From NCBI GenBank assembly GCA_944325345.1, contig CALUZV010000003.1, forward strand, positions 111,855 through 175,854: a DNA stretch of 64,000 nucleotides, in the 5' to 3' direction. Within the stretch, counting starts at the first letter, position 1; each line of letters opens with the position of its first letter. Origin of the DNA: an uncultured Parabacteroides sp. Its GTDB lineage: Bacteria > Bacteroidota > Bacteroidia > Bacteroidales > Tannerellaceae. The position numbers were made by a program, and so were the translations under genes. Below the pieces are notes generated by a model, which did not search any database, was not told the DNA's origin, and was given only the letters and a program-made list of their open reading frames with translations. Of the stretch, positions 39,286 through 47,949 are shown piece by piece.

Positions 39286-39309
39286 AACGACATTAGGACA
39301 TAGTATTTT

Positions 39310-39843
39310 ATGAGACGTATAGTAGGAGGGAAAGCAAGGTGGAAGCCCTGTCCCCGGGTGGATTGCCGGGGCTTCGAGATAACCATCCGCATCCTGAGGA
39401 GCGAGTTGGAATACGACGTGGACTTCGAGACGTGGGCCGTCGGCAGCGTATCCGGGGCGACGGGCAAAGGGCGTGCCGCCCTTGAAACCTCGGAGGAAAC
39501 GGCGGACTGGATGCTGCGCCAGGCGGACAACGCGGCGGCGGACATCGCCGGGATACTGCGTGCCTACCGTCCGGGGATGGCAAGCCGCGCCGTAACCGAC
39601 GAGACGGGCGACGACCGCGAATGGCTATTCAGCCTCGTGATGGAACCGGGCTGGCGGGGCGACGCGCGTACGCTCTCAACGTATATCCACCGCTACATGG
39701 CCGACAGCATCCTCGCCGCATGGTACCGCATGACGGCTCCAGACCGGCTGCCCTTGTACCAGCAGGCCGTGGCGACGGACCGTGATAACATCATCGACGA
39801 GGCGCGGAAAACACAAGTAAAGGACGTTTATTTTAAACTGTAA
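39310..39843 (+). CDS. Phage protein, unknown, related in style to 38691
   Basis: 177 residues. N-terminal MRRIVGGKARWKPCPRVDCR with two Cys, then acidic helices and the DREWLFSLVMEPGW / YIHRYMADSILAAWYRM segment shared in outline with 38691. Probably a virion assembly factor. Directly followed by the 39851 gene (7-nt gap). Confidence 0.55.
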   Translation: MRRIVGGKARWKPCPRVDCRGFEITIRILRSELEYDVDFETWAVGSVSGATGKGRAALETSEETADWMLRQADNAAADIAGILRAYRPGMASRAVTDETGDDREWLFSLVMEPGWRGDARTLSTYIHRYMADSILAAWYRMTAPDRLPLYQQAVATDRDNIIDEARKTQVKDVYFKL

Positions 39844-39850
39844 GAAAAAC

Positions 39851-40138
39851 ATGGCAGGATTTCAGAAAGGACACGAGAAAATGGGCGGACGGGCGAAAGG
39901 CGTCCGCAACAAGAATACGGAGATGAAGGACAACCTCCGCAACTTCATGCTGGAGAACTTCGAAGCGTTCCAGGCATCATTCCGGAAACTCAGCGACCGC
40001 GACAGGTGCAACATCTACCTCCGCGCCGCCGAGTTCGTCATGCCGAAGATATCGGCTATCAAGTTTGAAGAGGCGAAGAACGCCAACAGTGCGGTGGAAC
40101 TGCTGAGGATTACGGCGGGGTATAAGGAAGAGGAATAA
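39851..40138 (+). CDS. Small basic phage protein, small-terminase-like candidate
   Basis: 95 residues beginning AGFQKGHEKMGGRAKGVRNK, a Lys/Gly/Arg-rich DNA-contacting start of the DUF5681-like/HTH-small-terminase type, then helices (NFMLENFEAFQASFRKLSDR, YLRAAEFVMPKISAIKF). Size and composition suit a small terminase or DNA-binding packaging factor, in spite of its place beyond TerL. Last phage gene before the chromosomal DNA. Confidence 0.55.
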   Translation: MAGFQKGHEKMGGRAKGVRNKNTEMKDNLRNFMLENFEAFQASFRKLSDRDRCNIYLRAAEFVMPKISAIKFEEAKNANSAVELLRITAGYKEEE

Positions 40139-40168
40139 CCCTATATATTATATAATGTATAGAAGGAA

Positions 40169-40240
40169 CGGGAATAGGTTCTTACATGGAATATTCTATC
40201 TCATCCAAGCCCCTATTCCCGGGAATAATACCTATATTTG
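40169..40240 (+). promoter_or_regulatory. Operator cluster and promoter at the phage-chromosome border
   Basis: CGGGAATAGG (40169-40178) and CCTATTCCCG (40212-40221) are a perfect 10-bp inverted pair; TATTCCCGGGAATA (40214-40227) is a 14-bp palindrome; TATATTTG (40233-40240) is a TAnnTTTG -7 box. Three GGGAATA half-sites next to a promoter indicate a regulated start, probably the promoter of the interrupted chromosomal gene or of a border transcript. Confidence 0.55.
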
Positions 40241-40260
40241 TGCCAATAATAAGAATATAA

Positions 40261-40368
40261 TGCAAGTGCAAAGTTTGGAGATTGTTGTACATAAAAACGT
40301 ATATTTTTGATTTATATGATATAATTACTGCGGCGCAGGCTGCAATCGAAGACAAGCAGGGCAAATAA
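40261..40368 (+). pseudogene. Possible 3' remnant of a chromosomal gene at the integration border
   Basis: An open frame with no start reads up to DLYDIITAAQAAIEDKQGK and TAA at 40368, 22 nt before a strong terminator. The sequence looks like a protein C-terminus (the codons are normal and GC-rich compared with the flanks) and its terminator separates it from the minus-strand DUF5009-like gene. Prophage insertion would explain the loss of the 5' part. A small ORF at 40260-40310 (MQVQSLEIVVHKNVYF) overlaps in another frame. Not proven. Confidence 0.4.
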
Positions 40369-40389
40369 TTGATAGATTTAAAATGTTGT

Positions 40390-40437
40390 GAGAAAGGCTG
40401 ACGACCGAGATGAAACTTGGCTGTCAGCCTTTCTCTT
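40390..40437. terminator. Bidirectional terminator
   Basis: GAGAAAGGCTGAC and GTCAGCCTTTCTC form a 13-bp stem around CGACCGAGATGAAACTTGGCT; TTTTC follows on the plus strand, and the minus side also has a T-rich run. Serves the remnant above and the minus-strand gene below. Confidence 0.8.
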
Positions 40438-40458
40438 TTCAGATCTGCCCGGCACGAT

Positions 40459-41595
40459 TTATACTTTCAGGAATATCTGCCGCTTGTACATCATCCATAA
40501 TATAAGGTATATCACGAGTGCGTTGCATAGTTCTATCCATACGCCGTAATAACTGCCCAAGTATTGTTCCAATCCGAAGAAGAGCGACTGCCCGATGCTG
40601 CGGAAACTGACGCACATGGCCAGCATGTAGGCTACGATGGAATTCATGCCATAGACGCGTAGCCAAGTCGTCCGCTTCCACCATCCTTTGTGGTCTATCA
40701 GGTAATAGAAAAGTCCCATCAGCAAGAAACAGTATCCGCTGCTTACCAGAACCATCGAGCTAGTCCATATCTTCTTGATGACCGGTAGCGTGAAGTCCCA
40801 TGCCCAACCGACGATAACCATGGCCGCGCCAATCGTCAGCAACGCCTTTACTTTCCGTCTCGAGGCCCACTCCTTGTTTTTCAGGATGTGGCCGGCAAAT
40901 AATCCCGTCAGTACCGTTACGCCGAAGTTCAAACTGCTGAGTATCCACGTATAGCGGTAGCTTTCGGCAAAGACCACGATGCCGTCCTGTACCGTGGCGC
41001 CGTCGCGGAATCGGCCCAATACCGCGCGGTCTATCCATTCCGCCAGATTGCCGTCGGGCGTATAATTGCCTCCGCCATAGCCGTCTATGCGAATCCACGC
41101 CATAGCTCCCCAGTAGGCCAGCAATAAGACTACGGCGACTCCCGCTTGCGTCTTGATTTTTGTATGCAAGAAGAGCAAAGCGGCTATCAGGTATCCCATG
41201 GCGATTGATTGCAGGGTGTTTGAATACAAGTAAATGCGGTCGGGATCCAAGCCGAGCAGATTCCCCTGGCACATCATGCCGAATATCCACAGCAGCAAGA
41301 CACGTTTGGCAATGCGGCGGTAAACAGCCCTTGGGTCTGCCATTTGGCGGTAACGACTCAAGGCGAAAGGCATCGATACGCCAGCCATGAAGAGGAACAA
41401 CGGCATGACTAAGTCCCACGACGAGAACCCTTCCCATTCGACGTGCGAAAAGCACCACATTACAGGTTGCATCCACTCCGCATCCGTCGCGCGTCCCACG
41501 GCATGCATCACGCTTTCCAAGCCTACCAGACAGAACAAGTCGAAGCCTCGCAAAACGTCGAGGGACTCCAAGCGTTTGTAATTTAACTTTTCCAT
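40459..41595 (-). CDS. DUF5009/HGSNAT-like membrane acyltransferase-type protein
   Basis: 378 residues with about ten membrane segments. The start RLESLDVLRGFDLF is the signature of the DUF5009 / heparan-alpha-glucosaminide N-acetyltransferase-like family (YeiB/NagX-like), as is the following SHVEWEGFSSWDLVMPLFLF with a conserved His and Asp. Family members act at the cytoplasmic membrane in acetyl transfer to, or handling of, amino sugars; in Bacteroidales they go with polysaccharide breakdown. Stands alone between the terminator and a repeat array. Confidence 0.8.
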   Translation of the reverse strand: MEKLNYKRLESLDVLRGFDLFCLVGLESVMHAVGRATDAEWMQPVMWCFSHVEWEGFSSWDLVMPLFLFMAGVSMPFALSRYRQMADPRAVYRRIAKRVLLLWIFGMMCQGNLLGLDPDRIYLYSNTLQSIAMGYLIAALLFLHTKIKTQAGVAVVLLLAYWGAMAWIRIDGYGGGNYTPDGNLAEWIDRAVLGRFRDGATVQDGIVVFAESYRYTWILSSLNFGVTVLTGLFAGHILKNKEWASRRKVKALLTIGAAMVIVGWAWDFTLPVIKKIWTSSMVLVSSGYCFLLMGLFYYLIDHKGWWKRTTWLRVYGMNSIVAYMLAMCVSFRSIGQSLFFGLEQYLGSYYGVWIELCNALVIYLILWMMYKRQIFLKV

Positions 41596-41675
41596 TTATG
41601 TATTTTTTAATTGTTTGGGGAACAAAATTAATATAAAGCGGGAAAAACTCGAAGAGAATGTCGTCGTAAATGTTT

Positions 41676-42040
41676 TTACTCCTTTGCTACCTCGCAATGG
41701 GATAAAAACATTTATTTTACCCCATTTCTATCTTGCAAAGGGGTATCGAAAAAGATTTTTTGATTAAGCAGGGTAGAAAAGTCAAATTTTCAATGTATTT
41801 ACCCTTTTGCTACCTTGCAATGGGGTAAATATTATAGTTATATCCCATTGCAACCTCGCAAAGGGGTATCGAAAGATATTTTACGCCATTTCGAGGTTGC
41901 AATGGCGTATCAAGGAAGATTGTTTGATAAATCGAGCTCGCAAAGTCAAATCTTTCGCCTATTTACCCCATTGCGACCTTGCAACGGAGTATCTACCATG
42001 TTTTTATGACTAAGCAAGCTCGCAAAGACAATTATTCGAA
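41676..42040. repeat. Imperfect repeat array of TACCCCATTGCNACCTTGCAATGGGGTA-type palindromes
   Basis: Six copies of a 26-28 bp inverted-repeat unit (about 41687, 41722, 41799, 41841, 41883 and 41962), each with CCNTTGC and GCAANGG arms, separated by AT-rich spacers that share AAGTCAAAT and GAAAGAT-type words. No gene is visible in 41596-42046. Confidence 0.75.
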
Positions 42041-42046
42041 GTCAAA

Positions 42047-42550
42047 TCAGGCGTTTACTTCCATCTCCATAATATAATCGTTCATGAAAAAGCCATTCCC
42101 GATGTCGTGATCGCGTGTATCGGCGATTTTCAGTCCCATGTGCTGGTAGAAGCCGACCGCAGGATTGTAGCGGTTTACGTACAGTTCGACTACGAAGGGC
42201 GTAGGGTAGTGCGCCTTCAGGTAAGCGACGCCTTGCTCGATGATGAAGCGTCCGACGCCCTTGCCGTGCATCTCCGGGAGGGAATAAATCTTCTGGAAAT
42301 TAAAGCGGTTCCCGCTTTTGGGTTCGATGGAAAGATAAGCGACGGGGCGGCCGTCGGCCCGGATAATAAAGAACTGGTGATGCTGCTCGACCATCTGTTT
42401 TCTTAGATTTTCAAGCGAATACATCATTTCGAACATATAGTCGATTTGTGCTTTCGACAAGATGTTCCGATAGGTGGGCTCCCACGTCCGGGAAGCAATT
42501 TCCCGGATGGTATCCCGGTCTTCCAAGTTTGCTTGTTCGATAGTGTACAT
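42047..42550 (-). CDS. GNAT-family N-acetyltransferase
   Basis: 167 residues from the ATG at 42550; an upstream in-frame start would add a hydrophobic stretch. GNAT fold: N-terminal IEQANLEDRDTIREIASRTW, beta strands RPVAYLSIEP and NFQKIYSLPEMHGKGVGRFI with the acetyl-CoA loop (HGKGVG, Q/R-x-x-G-x-G/A type), then VVELYVNRYNPAVGFYQHMG. Transfers an acetyl group; substrate unknown. Divergent from the V-ATPase operon. Confidence 0.85.
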   Translation of the reverse strand: MYTIEQANLEDRDTIREIASRTWEPTYRNILSKAQIDYMFEMMYSLENLRKQMVEQHHQFFIIRADGRPVAYLSIEPKSGNRFNFQKIYSLPEMHGKGVGRFIIEQGVAYLKAHYPTPFVVELYVNRYNPAVGFYQHMGLKIADTRDHDIGNGFFMNDYIMEMEVNA

Positions 42551-42668
42551 TTTGGGTTGAAGATTAAATTTTATGTTTAATAACAGCAAAAGTAAGAAAG
42601 TATCGGGAAAATGCGCGGATTTTATTAATATTTTATATAATTTCGAGGTGCGAATCAGAGAAAACACT

Positions 42669-42676
42669 AACTTTGG
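42669..42676 (+). promoter_or_regulatory. Promoter -7 box of V-ATPase operon
   Basis: TAACTTTG fits TAnnTTTG, 41 nt before the ATG of the first V-ATPase gene, with a TTTC-like -33 at about 42640. Confidence 0.55.
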
Positions 42677-42716
42677 GGCAAACCTTTTGATAAAGCAACT
42701 TTAAAATAATATAGAA

Positions 42717-43307
42717 ATGGACACAAAGATTCAGGAACTGACCGACAAAATCTACAAAGAAGGTGTAGAGAAAGGAAATGAAGAGGCCGCCCGCCTGATT
42801 GCTGATGCAGAAAGCCAAAAAGCCAAGCTGCTGGCTGACGCTGAGGCCGAAGCTAAGCAAATCGTTGCTGCGGCTGAAAAGCAGGCTGCCGAATTGAAGA
42901 AAAACACGGAAGCGGAGTTGAAATTGTTTGCAGCTCAATCAGTCGAAGCGCTGAAAAGCGAAATCACGAACCTGATTACAGGGGAAATCGCGCGCTCGAA
43001 CGTAAAGGCTGCACTCACCGACTCGACGTTTATGCAAAAAGTGATTGTGGACTTAGTCAAGAACTGGCAAGGCAACGAGGGGCTGACCATCCAGACGGAG
43101 AGCGCCGAAAAACTTCGCCAGTATTTTGTCGCTAATGCTAAAGCGTTACTCGACAAAGGAGTGAAGATCGAGCAGGTAAATGGCAAGAAAGCCTCGTTTT
43201 CGATTATGCCGAGCGATGGTTCGTATAAAGTATCTTTCGGCGAAGAGGAATTCATCGAGTATTTCAAAGAATTTTTACGCCCGCAGTTGATTGAAGCATT
43301 GTTTTAA
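42717..43307 (+). CDS. atpE: V-type ATPase subunit E
   Basis: 196 residues. N-terminal 80 residues form a long alanine- and lysine-rich helix (AARLIADAESQKAKLLADAE) that makes the peripheral stalk; the C-terminal 80 fold as the globular head (SFSIMPSDGSYKVSFGEEEF). It ties the catalytic head to subunit I. First gene of the seven-gene operon, 8 nt before the DUF2764 gene. Confidence 0.85.
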   Translation: MDTKIQELTDKIYKEGVEKGNEEAARLIADAESQKAKLLADAEAEAKQIVAAAEKQAAELKKNTEAELKLFAAQSVEALKSEITNLITGEIARSNVKAALTDSTFMQKVIVDLVKNWQGNEGLTIQTESAEKLRQYFVANAKALLDKGVKIEQVNGKKASFSIMPSDGSYKVSFGEEEFIEYFKEFLRPQLIEALF

Positions 43308-43315
43308 CCCGCAAG

Positions 43316-44194
43316 ATGAGCAAGTATTATTGTTTAATAGCAGGACTCCCCAATATCGCGTTGGACGATAGCAAGCTGACCTATTCAGTGGCGGATTTCC
43401 GGACGGAGTTAGCTGGCATTTTATCGGCAAAGGATAAGAAGCTGGTTGATTTGTTTTACCGGAAATACGACAACCTCAATTTGTTGGCTTACTTGAAGAA
43501 TCCCAATTCCCAACCGGACGAAAGGGGAAGCATCTCATACGAAGAAATAGGCGAGTTATACAGGGCTTTGAAAAATGAAGAGAAACTTCCTTCGGGCAAG
43601 AATATTCCCGTTTACTTCAAGACGTTCTTAGCTGCTTATCTGGCCGAAGAAGCCGGAGAGCAGAAAGAAACCGTTTCCAAAGTAGCTTGGGAAGACCGGT
43701 TGGCAGCGCTTTATTATGCGTATGCGATGAAGTGTGGAAACCGATTCGTAGCGGATTGGTTTGAATTGAATTTGAATATTAATAATGTATTGACAGCGAT
43801 TACTTGCCGCAAATATAATCTGGATAAGAACGATTATATTGTGGGAGACAACGAAGTGGCGGAAAGTATCCGGACCTCGAACGCCCGGGATTTCGGTCTG
43901 ACGGATTCGATAGAATACCTGCCGGACTTGCAACGGATTGCCGAGGAGCAGGACTTGCTGCTTCGCGAGAAGAAAGTGGATTCGCTGAAATGGAAATGGT
44001 TAGACGATAATACCTTCTTTAAAACATTCGACATAGAGAGTGTCTTCGCTTATTTATTGAAGTTGGAGATGATTGAGCGTTGGGTTTTGCTCGACAAGAC
44101 TACGGGCGAACAGACCTTCCGCCAGATTGTCGGTGCAATGAAGAAAGGTAGTATCAATGCATTGGAAGAGTTTAAAAAGAGTAGTAATAAATAA
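43316..44194 (+). CDS. DUF2764 protein, probable central-stalk/V-ATPase C-like subunit
   Basis: 292 residues, soluble and helical (SKYYCLIAGLPNIALDDSKL at the start, SLKWKWLDDNTFFKTFDIES near the end). DUF2764 occurs only in such bacteroidal V-ATPase operons. Since no subunit C gene is present, a role as functional counterpart of C/d between the head rotor and K ring is probable; that is inference. It ends in a TAATG overlap with subunit A. Confidence 0.75.
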   Translation: MSKYYCLIAGLPNIALDDSKLTYSVADFRTELAGILSAKDKKLVDLFYRKYDNLNLLAYLKNPNSQPDERGSISYEEIGELYRALKNEEKLPSGKNIPVYFKTFLAAYLAEEAGEQKETVSKVAWEDRLAALYYAYAMKCGNRFVADWFELNLNINNVLTAITCRKYNLDKNDYIVGDNEVAESIRTSNARDFGLTDSIEYLPDLQRIAEEQDLLLREKKVDSLKWKWLDDNTFFKTFDIESVFAYLLKLEMIERWVLLDKTTGEQTFRQIVGAMKKGSINALEEFKKSSNK

Positions 44195-45960
44195 TGGCAA
44201 ACATGGCTACAAAAGGGACCGTGAAAGGAATCGTGTCGAACCTTGTAACTGTCGAGGTTGACGGACCGGTTTCTCAAAATGAGATCTGTTATATTTCCGT
44301 CGGAGGCGTGAAACTGATGGCGGAGGTTATTAAGGTGATTGGTAAAGATGCCTATGTTCAGGTATTCGAAAGTACACGCGGAATGCGAGTAGGGGACCAG
44401 GCGGAATTTCAAGGACACATGCTTGAAGTAACGCTGGGACCGGGTATGTTGTCGCGCAAATATGATGGTTTGCAGAATGACTTGGATAAGATGGAAGGTG
44501 TATTCTTGCATCGTGGGGAATATACTTATCCGTTGGATGAGGAAAAGAAATGGGACTTTAAGCCTTTGGCAAAGCCCGGGGATACGGTAACAGCCGGCGA
44601 TTGGTTGGGCGAAGTGGACGAAAACAACCAGCCGCACAAGATTATGGTTCCGTTTACTTGGAATGGTTCTTATACCGTGAAGTCGGTCGCTCCGGCGGGG
44701 GCTTATACCGTTCACGAGGCTATGGCGGTATTGACAGCTGCTGACGGAACCGAGGAAAAGGTTACGATGGTACAGAAATGGCCCGTCAAAAAGGCGATTA
44801 CCTGTTATACCGAGAAGCCTCGTCCTTTCAAACTGCTGGAGACGGGTGTCCGCACGATTGACACCGTAAATCCGATAGTGGAGGGTGGTACAGGCTTTAT
44901 CCCGGGTCCGTTCGGTACGGGAAAGACGGTGCTCCAGCACGCTATTTCCAAGCAAGCTGAGGCGGATATCGTGATTATCGCTGCCTGCGGTGAGCGTGCG
45001 AACGAAGTGGTGGAGGTTTTCACCGAGTTCCCCGAACTAATCGACCCGCATACGGGGCGCAAGCTGATGGAGCGTACGATTATTATCGCGAATACGTCCA
45101 ACATGCCGGTTGCAGCTCGCGAGGCTTCTGTGTACACGGCTATGACCATCGCGGAATATTATCGTGGTATGGGTTTGAAGGTATTGTTGATGGCGGATTC
45201 TACCTCTCGCTGGGCGCAGGCGTTGCGTGAGATGTCCAACCGCTTGGAAGAGCTTCCCGGACCGGACGCGTTCCCGATGGACTTGTCTGCGATTATCGCA
45301 AACTTCTACGCGCGTGCCGGCTTCGTCCATCTGAAGAACGGGGCTACGGGTTCGGTAACCTTCATCGGTACGGTGTCGCCCGCAGGAGGTAACTTGAAGG
45401 AGCCCGTTACCGAAAATACGAAGAAGGTAGCCCGTTGTTTCTATGCATTGGAGCAAGAACGCGCGGACCGCAAACGTTACCCGGCTGTAAACCCCATCGA
45501 AAGTTATTCAAAGTATCTTGAGTACCCGGAATTCCAGGATTACATCCGTGAACATATCTCCGCAGACTGGATAGACATGGTAAACGAGATAAAGACACGC
45601 ATGTTGCGCGGCAAAGAGATCTCCGAACAGATAAATATATTAGGTGATGACGGCGTTCCTGTCGATTACCACGTTATTTTCTGGAAATCGGAGCTGATCG
45701 ACTTCGTCATTTTGCAACAAGACGCATTTGACGCCATCGATGCGGTTACCCCCTTGGAGCGACAAGAATTCATGCTGAAACGAGTGGTCGATATCTGCCG
45801 CGCGAACTTCAAATTCGACACGTTCCTCGAAGTTATGGACTATTTTAAGAACATGATCAACTTATTCAAGCAAATGAACTACTCCGAATACATGAGCGAC
45901 CAGTTCAAACGCTTCGACGCGGACTTGAATAAGCTTTTGTCTGAAAGAATGATGAATTAA
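44194..45960 (+). CDS. atpA: V-type ATPase catalytic subunit A
   Basis: 588 residues. Walker A GPFGTGKT (about 240-247), typical V-type insert (non-homologous region) at about 115-190, ARGENERGN-type motif CGERANEVVEV, and DSTSRWAQALREMSNRLEEL. Catalytic ATP sites lie at A/B interfaces. Starts by 1-nt overlap with the DUF2764 gene; B follows after 14 nt. Confidence 0.95.
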   Translation: MANMATKGTVKGIVSNLVTVEVDGPVSQNEICYISVGGVKLMAEVIKVIGKDAYVQVFESTRGMRVGDQAEFQGHMLEVTLGPGMLSRKYDGLQNDLDKMEGVFLHRGEYTYPLDEEKKWDFKPLAKPGDTVTAGDWLGEVDENNQPHKIMVPFTWNGSYTVKSVAPAGAYTVHEAMAVLTAADGTEEKVTMVQKWPVKKAITCYTEKPRPFKLLETGVRTIDTVNPIVEGGTGFIPGPFGTGKTVLQHAISKQAEADIVIIAACGERANEVVEVFTEFPELIDPHTGRKLMERTIIIANTSNMPVAAREASVYTAMTIAEYYRGMGLKVLLMADSTSRWAQALREMSNRLEELPGPDAFPMDLSAIIANFYARAGFVHLKNGATGSVTFIGTVSPAGGNLKEPVTENTKKVARCFYALEQERADRKRYPAVNPIESYSKYLEYPEFQDYIREHISADWIDMVNEIKTRMLRGKEISEQINILGDDGVPVDYHVIFWKSELIDFVILQQDAFDAIDAVTPLERQEFMLKRVVDICRANFKFDTFLEVMDYFKNMINLFKQMNYSEYMSDQFKRFDADLNKLLSERMMN

Positions 45961-45974
45961 ACGAACGTTTTTAT

Positions 45975-47288
45975 ATGAAAGCATTTCAGAAAATATACAC
46001 AAAAATCACTCAGATAACCAAAGCGACCTGCTCGCTCAAGGCTTCGGGTGTTGGCTACGACGAGCTGGCTTCAGTGGACGGAAAACTGGCTCAGGTGGTA
46101 AAAATCATCGGTGATGAGGTTACTCTTCAGGTGTTTTCGGGCACTGAAGGCATTCGGACTAATGCCGAAGTCGTGTTTATGGGTAAATCGCCGTCGCTGA
46201 AGGTAGGCGATCAACTTGCAGGACGCTTCTTCAACGCGTACGGTGAACCTATCGACGGCGGACCGGTACCTGAAGGCCGCGAAGTCGAAATCGGCGGCCC
46301 ATCCGTGAACCCGGTCCGACGCAAACAGCCTTCGGAGCTGATTGCTACCGGTATCGCAGGCATCGACTTAAATAATACGCTGGTAACGGGCCAAAAGATC
46401 CCGTTCTTCGCCGATCCCGACCAACCATTCAACCAAGTCATGGCGCTTGTGGCCATGCGCGCTCAATCTGACAAGATTATCCTCGGCGGAATGGGAATGA
46501 CGAACGACGATTACCTGTTTTTCAAGAACACGTTCAGTAACGCAGGTGCTTTAGACCGTATCGTCAGCTTCATCAACACAACCGAGGACCCATCTGTCGA
46601 GCGGATCCTCATCCCGGACATGGCGCTTTGTGCGGCGGAGTATTTCGCCGTTGAAAAGCATGAAAAAGTCTTGGTTTTGCTCACTGACATGACGAATTAT
46701 GCCGATGCGCTGGCGATTGTGTCCAATCGTATGGATCAGATACCTTCTAAAGACTCGATGCCGGGCTCTCTCTACTCGGATTTGGCCAAGATTTACGAGA
46801 AAGCGGTCCAGTTCCCCGATGGAGGTTCTATCACGATCATTGCGGTAACCACTTTGTCGGGTGGGGATATCACTCATGCCGTGCCGGACAACACCGGTTA
46901 CATTACGGAAGGTCAGCTTTATCTGAGGCGAGACAGCGACGTCGGCAAGGTCATCGTCGATCCGTTCCGAAGCCTCTCCCGCCTGAAGCAACTTGTTACC
47001 GGCAAGAAAACGCGCGAAGATCACCCGCAAGTTATGAACGCCGCAGTCCGTCTTTACGCCGATGCTGCCAACGCCAAGACAAAATTGGAGAACGGCTTCG
47101 ACTTGACCGACTACGACAACCGTACTTTGGCCTTCGCCAAGGACTATTCATCCAAATTGTTGGCAATCGACGTGAATCTCGACACTACCGAGATGCTCGA
47201 CGTTACCTGGAGCTTGTTTTCGAAGTATTTCAAGCCTGCAGAAGTCAATATTAAACAGAATTTGGTCGAAAAGTACTGGAAGGCTTAG
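45975..47288 (+). CDS. atpB: V-type ATPase subunit B
   Basis: 437 residues, non-catalytic nucleotide-binding partner of A. Features: TGIAGIDLNNTLVTGQKIPF in place of a Walker A, VLLTDMTNYADALAIVSNRM, and the conserved SLSRLKQLVTGKKTREDH near the C-terminus. Follows subunit A and precedes D by 37 nt in the same operon. Confidence 0.93.
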   Translation: MKAFQKIYTKITQITKATCSLKASGVGYDELASVDGKLAQVVKIIGDEVTLQVFSGTEGIRTNAEVVFMGKSPSLKVGDQLAGRFFNAYGEPIDGGPVPEGREVEIGGPSVNPVRRKQPSELIATGIAGIDLNNTLVTGQKIPFFADPDQPFNQVMALVAMRAQSDKIILGGMGMTNDDYLFFKNTFSNAGALDRIVSFINTTEDPSVERILIPDMALCAAEYFAVEKHEKVLVLLTDMTNYADALAIVSNRMDQIPSKDSMPGSLYSDLAKIYEKAVQFPDGGSITIIAVTTLSGGDITHAVPDNTGYITEGQLYLRRDSDVGKVIVDPFRSLSRLKQLVTGKKTREDHPQVMNAAVRLYADAANAKTKLENGFDLTDYDNRTLAFAKDYSSKLLAIDVNLDTTEMLDVTWSLFSKYFKPAEVNIKQNLVEKYWKA

Positions 47289-47325
47289 CTCTGTTTTTCA
47301 TTTTTAATAATTCGTATCTCTACAA

Positions 47326-47949
47326 ATGGCTATAAAGTTTCAATATAATAAGACCTCGCTCCAGCAACTGGAGAAACAACTCCGTATGCGGGAACGTTCA
47401 CTGCCGACTATCAAGAGCAAAGAGAGTGCTTTGCGACTTGAGGTCAAGCAGACGAAGGACGAGGTGAATCGATTGGAACTTCAACTCGAACAAGAGATCC
47501 AAAGCTATCGAAACATGGTCGCCCTCTGGAACGAATTCACCCCTGATTTGATTCAGGTACGTGATGTATCCCTCTCGACGCGTAAAATCGCCGGCGTGAT
47601 AGTTCCTGTTCTCGACCAAGTCCAGTTTTCCATCCAAAAATACAGCTTGTTCAGCTCCCCTGCATGGTTTACGGACGGGATTGAGCTCCTGAAGAAGCTC
47701 GCCCATACAGGAATCGAAGCTGAATTCTCTCTGATGAAGTTGGAGTTATTGGAACATGCCCGCAAAAAGACAACGCAGAAGGTAAACTTATTTGAAAAGG
47801 TCCAAATTCCGGGCTATAAGGATGCCATACGCAAAGTGAAGCGCTTCATGGAGGACGAGGAGAGCCTCTCCAAGTCTTCGCAGAAGATCATGCGGGCTAA
47901 TCAACAGAAAAGATTAGTAAAATCAATTGAAGAGGAGGCATTGCTATGA
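47326..47949 (+). CDS. atpD: V-type ATPase subunit D
   Basis: 207 residues. Long N- and C-terminal helices with heptads (LQQLEKQLRMRERSLPTIKS; RFMEDEESLSKSSQKIMRAN) form the rotor shaft coiled coil. No subunit F gene follows, so the shaft partner may be absent or elsewhere. Ends in an ATGA overlap with subunit I. Confidence 0.9.
   Translation: MAIKFQYNKTSLQQLEKQLRMRERSLPTIKSKESALRLEVKQTKDEVNRLELQLEQEIQSYRNMVALWNEFTPDLIQVRDVSLSTRKIAGVIVPVLDQVQFSIQKYSLFSSPAWFTDGIELLKKLAHTGIEAEFSLMKLELLEHARKKTTQKVNLFEKVQIPGYKDAIRKVKRFMEDEESLSKSSQKIMRANQQKRLVKSIEEEALL

Noticed and set aside
41807..42013. Short ORFs within the 41.7-42.0 kb repeats
   Set aside because: They only translate the repeat units and have no RBS or family resemblance.
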